Shown one piece after another: positions 59,563-64,000 of a stretch of DNA of 64,000 nt. Origin of the DNA: Halorubrum sodomense (GTDB lineage Archaea > Halobacteriota > Halobacteria > Halobacteriales > Haloferacaceae). Each line of letters begins with the position of its first letter. Positions within the stretch are counted from its first letter, which is position 1. Under the pieces are notes generated by a model. It saw only the letters and a program-made list of their open reading frames with translations. It made no database searches and had not been told where the DNA came from. Made by a program: the position numbers and the translations under genes. The stretch is taken from positions 682,001 to 746,000 of the forward strand of contig NZ_FOYN01000002.1 of NCBI RefSeq assembly GCF_900111935.1. The letters are read 5' to 3'.

Positions 59563-60735
59563 ATGAGCGAAGATTTCTACGACGTCCTCGGCGTGTCACG
59601 GGACGCCAGCGAGGAGGAAATAAAGAAGGCGTACCGCAAGCAGGCCGCCGAACACCACCCGGACGTCAGCGACGACGAGAACGCCGAGGAGCGGTTCAAG
59701 AAGATCCAGAAGGCCAAGGAGGTGCTCACCGACGAGCAGAAGCGGAAGCAGTACGACCAGATGGGCCACGATCGGTTCACCGAGGCCGACAAGCGCGGCG
59801 CGACGGGCGGGGGCGGCGGTCCGGGCGGCGCCGGCGGTCCCTTCGGCGGCGCGGGTGGCGCCGGGGGCGCCGGCGGGTTCGAGGACATCTTCAACCAGTT
59901 CTTCGGCGGGGGCGGCGGTCGCGGCCGCGGCGGCGGTGGCGGCGGCAACCGCCCGCGACAGGGGCGCGACCTCAAGACGGGGCTGACCATCGACCTCGAG
60001 GAGGCGTTCGCGGGCGCGACCAAGGAAGTCACGCTCACGCGACCGACGACCTGTGCCACCTGCGACGGCGCCGGTCATCCCCCCGACGCCGACGTGGAGA
60101 CCTGTTCGCAGTGTAACGGCCGCGGACAGGTCCAGCAGGTTCAACAGACGCCGCTCGGGCGCGTTCAGCAGACGTCGACGTGTCCCCGCTGCGGAGGCGA
60201 GGGCGAACTGTACAGCGAGGACTGCCCCGACTGCGGCGGGGACGGCGTCGTCCGCGAGGAGGCGACGCTCTCGGTCGACATCCCGGCCGGTATCCGCTCC
60301 GGACAGAGCCTCCGGATGGAGCGCGAGGGCGCTCCCGGCGAGAACGGCGGTCCGAAGGGCGACCTGCTCATCGAGGTCGACGTCGACGTCGGCGACCGGT
60401 TCGAGCGCGACGGCGACGACCTCCGCGTCAACGAGGCGATCTCCTTCCCGCAGGCCGTCTTCGGTGACACCGTCGAGGTGGAGACGGTCGACGGCAGCGT
60501 CGAGATGGACGTGCCGGCGGGCACGCAGAGCGGCGAAACGTTCCGGCTACAGGGGAAGGGAATGCCACGACTCCGTCGACGCGGGCGCGGCGACCTCTAC
60601 GTTCAGGTCGGCGTGGTCGTCCCCGAGTCGCTCAACGAGGAGCAGCGCGAGGCGCTGGAGGCGTTCGCAGAGGCCGGCGGCGAGGACATCGATGTCGGCG
60701 GCGGCTTCTTCGAGAAGCTGAAGAGCTCCTTCTGA
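59563..60735 (+). CDS. dnaJ: Hsp40 co-chaperone DnaJ
   Basis: A 390-residue type I DnaJ. The J domain (residues 4-70) carries the HPD tripeptide in EHHPDVSDD and drives DnaK ATP hydrolysis. Next is a very glycine-rich segment ([18 protein letters not shown] and more), longer than usual. Four zinc repeats follow: [32 protein letters not shown]. The C-terminal substrate domain ends with the dimerisation tail. It has its own TATA-like CTTAAACC about 42 bases before the ATG, with dnaK directly upstream. Confidence 0.97.
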   Translation: MSEDFYDVLGVSRDASEEEIKKAYRKQAAEHHPDVSDDENAEERFKKIQKAKEVLTDEQKRKQYDQMGHDRFTEADKRGATGGGGGPGGAGGPFGGAGGAGGAGGFEDIFNQFFGGGGGRGRGGGGGGNRPRQGRDLKTGLTIDLEEAFAGATKEVTLTRPTTCATCDGAGHPPDADVETCSQCNGRGQVQQVQQTPLGRVQQTSTCPRCGGEGELYSEDCPDCGGDGVVREEATLSVDIPAGIRSGQSLRMEREGAPGENGGPKGDLLIEVDVDVGDRFERDGDDLRVNEAISFPQAVFGDTVEVETVDGSVEMDVPAGTQSGETFRLQGKGMPRLRRRGRGDLYVQVGVVVPESLNEEQREALEAFAEAGGEDIDVGGGFFEKLKSSF

Positions 60736-60819
60736 GCGGCCTCGACCGATCTCGGTCTCCGTCTCGCCTCGCCTTCCGCGGCCCGTAGCTTTTCCGTCTC
60801 TCGGCCCGTCCGCTAGACC

Positions 60820-61140
60820 ATGGGCTACGACACGGCGGCCTACGACGACGTCGAACCGCGCGCGCCCGGCATGTACTTCCTCCGTGACGCGCTCGACTGC
60901 GAGCGCCTCGGCGTGACCGTCGTCGAGGCCGACGACGGGTGGGAGGGAATGGAACACGACCACGCCGACGCCGACCATGAGGAGGTGTACGTGCTGCTCC
61001 ACGGCGAGGCGACGCTCACCGTCGACGGCGACGCCGTCGAGCTCGCTCCCGGTGACGCGGTCCGCGTCGACCCCGGATCCGCGCGCGACCTCGTCTTCTC
61101 GGCCGACGGTTCGAAGATGATCATCGCCGGCGCACCCTGA
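60820..61140 (+). CDS. Small cupin-domain protein
   Basis: A 106-residue single cupin. Metal ligands are seen in HDHADADHEEVYVLLHGEATL (motif 1: His-x-His-x5-Glu pattern with the later Glu) and DAVRVDPGSARDL (motif 2, where the usual histidine is replaced by serine). A beta-barrel of this size can bind small ligands or act as an isomerase; the reduced motif 2 leaves enzymic activity uncertain. The end of the gene, including its stop codon, is part of a duplicated 27-base segment. A TATA-like AGCTTTTCCG lies about 28 bases before the ATG. Confidence 0.82.
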   Translation: MGYDTAAYDDVEPRAPGMYFLRDALDCERLGVTVVEADDGWEGMEHDHADADHEEVYVLLHGEATLTVDGDAVELAPGDAVRVDPGSARDLVFSADGSKMIIAGAP

Positions 61141-61184
61141 CGCCGGCTCAATGATCGTCATCGCCGGCGCACCCTGACGCCGGC
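61121..61184 (+). repeat. Two direct copies of a 27-base segment spanning the cupin stop codon
   Basis: Bases 61121-61147 (TCATCGCCGGCGCACCCTGA and onward) are repeated exactly at 61158-61184. Each copy contains an inverted repeat GCCGGCG-CACCCTGA-CGCCGGC, a 7-bp stem with the TGA stop in the loop. The result is two successive hairpins at the end of the gene; the second copy encodes the same peptide end (IAGAP) out of any gene. It looks like a recent tandem duplication that doubled a terminator-like hairpin. Confidence 0.75.
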
Positions 61185-61262
61185 GTCGACTCGACCGCGT
61201 TCGGCCGCAGCTCCGCCGGCCGACGCCGCAGCGTTAAGGCTTGTCCGCCACGAGGGTCTCGT

Positions 61263-62024
61263 ATGGATCTCGTCGGCGACCTCCTCGCGCGCGACCGGCG
61301 TACCCGGGACACGGCGCTCGGTACGCCGGACGGACGGGAGCGAACCTATCACGACCTGATCACGAACGGCTACAAGGCGGCGAACGTGCTCCGGTACCTC
61401 GGCGTCCGGGGGGGTGCGACCGTCGCCGTCGACCCGACGCCGGGGTTCCACACGACGCTCGCGTTCCTCGGCGCGGCCGCCGTCGGCGCGCCGGTCCGGT
61501 TCGACCCGGAAGCGGGGATCGAGGCGGGCGACCGCGTCGTGCTCGCGCCGGTCGCAACCGCGGCCGACCTCGATCCGGCACCGGGTACGAACCTCGCCGC
61601 GTTCGGCGGATCGCCGGAGCGGGCCGACACCACGCACTGGGAGCAGGAGCTGTGGAGCGAGAACCCGGGGACGCCACCGAGCGAGGTCGGTCCCGCGGAC
61701 GCCGCCATCGTCGGACCGAACCGGGAATTCAGCCACCGCGAGCTGTGTTCGCTCGCCGCGGCCGCCGTCGAGGAGGCCCGACTGAACGAGGGGACGCGCG
61801 TGGTTCTCCGTCGACCCCTCTCGGACCCCCCGGCCGTCGCGGCCGGCCTCGTCGCTCCGCTCTCCGTCGGTGGGACCGCCGTGCTCGCGTCGCCGCGCGC
61901 CGACGGCGAGGCGGACGACGACGCCGACGAACCCCGCGGCGACGTGGCGGTGGCTCCGGCGGATGTGGCCGTACCAGAGCCGCGACGCGTCGATCCGGCG
62001 TCGCTCGCGTCGGCGGCCGAATGA
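61263..62024 (+). CDS. AMP-ligase-like protein lacking the C-terminal domain
   Basis: A 253-residue protein. The first 210 residues resemble the N-terminal Rossmann-like subdomains of acyl-CoA synthetases (ANL family): ERTYHDLITNGYKAANVLRY, GATVAVDPTPGFHTTLAFLG. The phosphate-binding TSGTTGxPK motif is absent or reduced, and there is no YGxTE or lysine-bearing C-terminal domain. It is therefore either a truncated relative or a specialised acyl-binding protein, not a working synthetase. It ends in an acidic tail. A TATA-like GTTAAGGCTT lies about 27 bases before the ATG. The neighbouring ABC genes converge on it. Confidence 0.65.
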   Translation: MDLVGDLLARDRRTRDTALGTPDGRERTYHDLITNGYKAANVLRYLGVRGGATVAVDPTPGFHTTLAFLGAAAVGAPVRFDPEAGIEAGDRVVLAPVATAADLDPAPGTNLAAFGGSPERADTTHWEQELWSENPGTPPSEVGPADAAIVGPNREFSHRELCSLAAAAVEEARLNEGTRVVLRRPLSDPPAVAAGLVAPLSVGGTAVLASPRADGEADDDADEPRGDVAVAPADVAVPEPRRVDPASLASAAE

Positions 62025-62048
62025 CCGTCCCCGATTCGGACTCCCGAA

Positions 62049-63383
62049 TCAGTCGTCCGCGGGGTTCGGCTCCGCCGGCACTCGCTCTCCGTGTCGCAGG
62101 CAGGCGGACTCGTGGTCGGGGGCGTGAACCGTCCGTTCGGGGACGGTCTCGGCGCAGGGCGTCCTGATCGCGTCTGCGAGGACTTCCCCCGCTCGCTCGG
62201 CGTCGTCCTCGAACAGGTGTTCGATCGCCTCCGAGAGCGTCCGTTCGAGGTCGGGGTCGTCGACCGTCTCGCCGATGTCGAACTCGTGGCGGATCTCCTC
62301 GCGGACCGCCGATTCCGTCGGTTCCGTTCCGCCGGCCGCGAGGTTCTCGCGGATCTGTTCGACGTCGACTTCGCCTGCGGCGACGTTGTCGCGGAGGTTC
62401 AACAACCCCCGCCAGTCCTCCTGGTCGATGTCGACGCCCTCCGGCTGGATCACCTTGTGACACCGCGTGTGGAACCGACAGCCGCTCGGCGGGTTCGTCG
62501 GGCTCGGCACGGTGCCTTTCAGCTCGATACCGCCGACTTTCGACCGCGGGTCCGGCGTCGGTATCGACGATAGCAGCGCCTCGGTGTAGGGGTGCTGCGG
62601 GTTCGTGAAGATCTCCTCGACCGGCCCGATCTCGACGATCTCGCCGAGGTACATCACGGCCACGCGGTCGCAGACCTGCCGGATTACGGACATGTCGTGG
62701 CTGATGAACAGCAACGACAGTCCGAACTCCTCTTGGAGGTCGTTGATCAGCGAGAGGATCTCCGCCTGGATGGAGACGTCGAGGGCGCTCACCGGTTCGT
62801 CGGCGATGATGAGGTCCGGATTCAACACGAGCGCCCGGGCCAGCGCGATCCGCTGCTTCTGGCCGCCGGAGAACTCGTGGGGATACCGGTCGAAGTCGCT
62901 CGCCGAGAGCCCGACGCGTTCGAGTAGGTCCTCGACGATCGCACGTCGTCGGTGGCGGTCGTTCATGCCGTGGACCTTGAGGAGTTCACCGACCGCGTTC
63001 CCGACCGACATCCGCGGGTCGAAGCTGGATGACGGGTCCTGGAATATCATCTGTGCGCCCCGCCGGAACTCCATCAGCTCGTCGTCGTCGAACTTCGTCA
63101 CGTCGTTGGGATGCGTCCCGTCGGAGTTCCGCGTCGCGCCCTCGCGACCGTTCCCGTTGAAGATGACCTCTCCCGAGGTCGGCTCCTCCAAGTGGATGAC
63201 CGAACTCGCCGCGGTCGACTTCCCGCAGCCGGACTCGCCGACGAGCCCGAGGGTCTCGCCCTCCGCGATGTCGAAGCTGATCCCGTCGACGGCGCGGGCG
63301 GCGCCGACCTGCCGGTTGAAGATACCCTTCCGGATCGGATAGTGCTTCTCCAGGTCGCGGACCGACAACAGCGGCTCAGTCAT
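62049..63383 (-). CDS. Dipeptide/oligopeptide ABC transporter ATPase, DppF type
   Basis: A 444-residue ATPase. Walker [11 protein letters not shown]-loop [14 protein letters not shown], signature [15 protein letters not shown], Walker [13 protein letters not shown] and switch [13 protein letters not shown]. The oligopeptide/dipeptide domain follows ([28 protein letters not shown]), but between that cysteine region and the final [12 protein letters not shown] it carries an insert of roughly 80 acidic residues. The start ([15 protein letters not shown]) overlaps the end of the next ATPase gene by 8 bases. The pair drives uptake of peptides or a related solute such as nickel; permeases and binding protein lie beyond the edge. 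Confidence 0.9.
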   Translation of the reverse strand: MTEPLLSVRDLEKHYPIRKGIFNRQVGAARAVDGISFDIAEGETLGLVGESGCGKSTAASSVIHLEEPTSGEVIFNGNGREGATRNSDGTHPNDVTKFDDDELMEFRRGAQMIFQDPSSSFDPRMSVGNAVGELLKVHGMNDRHRRRAIVEDLLERVGLSASDFDRYPHEFSGGQKQRIALARALVLNPDLIIADEPVSALDVSIQAEILSLINDLQEEFGLSLLFISHDMSVIRQVCDRVAVMYLGEIVEIGPVEEIFTNPQHPYTEALLSSIPTPDPRSKVGGIELKGTVPSPTNPPSGCRFHTRCHKVIQPEGVDIDQEDWRGLLNLRDNVAAGEVDVEQIRENLAAGGTEPTESAVREEIRHEFDIGETVDDPDLERTLSEAIEHLFEDDAERAGEVLADAIRTPCAETVPERTVHAPDHESACLRHGERVPAEPNPADD

Positions 63384-64000
63384 CCGCGGGCCCCACCTCG
63401 CTTTCGCCGTCGGTCGGCGCGGTTCCGTCCCCGTCGATCGGCCCGAACTCGTCGTTCCGGACGATCGAGGGGTTTCCGCCCGGGCCGTAGTGGACACAGG
63501 AGACGCGTTGGCCCGGCGCTACCTCCACCTCCTCGGGCTGTTCGCCCGTGCGGCACGCCTCCTCGGCGTACTCGCACCGCGGCGCGAACCGGCACCCCTC
63601 CGGCGGGTCGTATGGGTCCGGGAGGGTTCCCGAGATCCCGCCGCCGGTCCCGCCGAACTCCGGGAGACACTCCAACAGCTGCTGGGTGTACGGATGCCCG
63701 GGGTGATCGAAGATGTCGAGCACGCCGCCCCGCTCCATCACCTTCCCGGCGTACATCACGACGATCCGGTCGGCGATCTCCGCGACGACGCCGAGGTCGT
63801 GCGTGACGAACAGGATTCCCATCTCGAACTCCTCCTGGAGGTCGTCGAGGAGCTTCAGGATCTGCGCTTGAACCGTCACGTCGAGCGCGGTCGTCGGCTC
63901 GTCGGCGATGAGCAAGTCGGGGTCACCGACGAGTGCCATCGCGATCATCACGCGCTGTTTCTGTCCGCCGGAGAACTCGTGGGGATAGTCGTCGAAGCGC
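63376..64000 (-). CDS. Dipeptide/oligopeptide ABC transporter ATPase, DppD type (partial)
   Basis: The gene enters from the right edge; only the last 208 codons are here. Visible parts: signature [15 protein letters not shown] (codons within the last 45 bases of the window), Walker [17 protein letters not shown], switch [14 protein letters not shown] and the oligopeptide-type C terminus ([36 protein letters not shown]). The Walker A half is outside the window. It overlaps the DppF-type gene, so the two ATPases are co-translated and form a heterodimer under one transporter. Confidence 0.92.
   Translation of the reverse strand, partial: RFDDYPHEFSGGQKQRVMIAMALVGDPDLLIADEPTTALDVTVQAQILKLLDDLQEEFEMGILFVTHDLGVVAEIADRIVVMYAGKVMERGGVLDIFDHPGHPYTQQLLECLPEFGGTGGGISGTLPDPYDPPEGCRFAPRCEYAEEACRTGEQPEEVEVAPGQRVSCVHYGPGGNPSIVRNDEFGPIDGDGTAPTDGESEVGPADD

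Overview
The window is one continuous stretch of a haloarchaeal main chromosome, most likely Halorubrum or a close relative. GC content and acidic residues are very high, most start codons have a TATA-like element about 25-29 bases upstream and so look leaderless, and the gene content is archaeal: psmB, rps3ae, rpoL, KEOPS Pcc1, egsA, MBF1 and PssA, alongside bacteriorhodopsin and sensory rhodopsin I. The DNA is densely coding with many ATGA/GTGA gene overlaps. I saw no rRNA, tRNA, CRISPR array, prophage or intact transposon.

Layout. 1-3.2 kb: the end of a CDC48-type ATPase, then a phototrophy cluster (bop with a small membrane protein behind it, a divergent coiled-coil/zinc-ribbon protein, and brp for retinal synthesis). 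3.3-8.6 kb: PssA, proteasome beta, a small membrane protein, a uracil-DNA-glycosylase-like protein, and an asparagine-synthase-like/PHP pair. 8.6-13.2 kb: translation and transcription genes (rps15, a degenerate DHH protein, pcc1, rps3ae, two GNATs, rpoL). 13.3-19.2 kb: a glycosyltransferase, then the rpa1-rpap1-rpe single-strand-DNA-binding operon. 19.2-25.7 kb: a thiolase-DUF35 pair, htrI-sopI for phototaxis, and mutL. 26.3-31 kb: a sugar-type ABC transporter, with the ATPase divergent from the binding protein and two permeases, around a strongly palindromic control region. 31-39 kb: redox and stress genes and a radical-SAM/MBL pair. 39.3-45.2 kb: a respiratory cytochrome b6/subunit-IV cluster with a membrane-anchored blue-copper protein and several small membrane proteins, but no Rieske gene. 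45.2-56.6 kb: peptidase, DUF420, egsA, LysE, DUF2103, an integral membrane pair, Get3/ArsA, aroA, MBF1 and a DICT-type sensor. 56.7-64 kb: tpiA, dnaK, dnaJ, cupin, an AMP-ligase fragment, and the start of a dipeptide-type ABC operon that runs off the end.

The most interesting unexplained feature is a modular non-coding element of about 430-460 bp present three times (25.8, 32.2 and 53.1 kb). Each copy has a TATA-like head (eroded in the third), shared sequence blocks, a long hairpin whose two arms change together between copies, and a tail of exactly 57-bp tandem units, most carrying their own TATA-like motif. Other signals worth checking are two unrelated 21-bp tandem arrays, a 28-bp perfect palindrome bracketed by direct repeats in the ABC transporter control region, a hairpin-rich region before rps15, and a thiolase whose nucleophilic cysteine appears to be serine.
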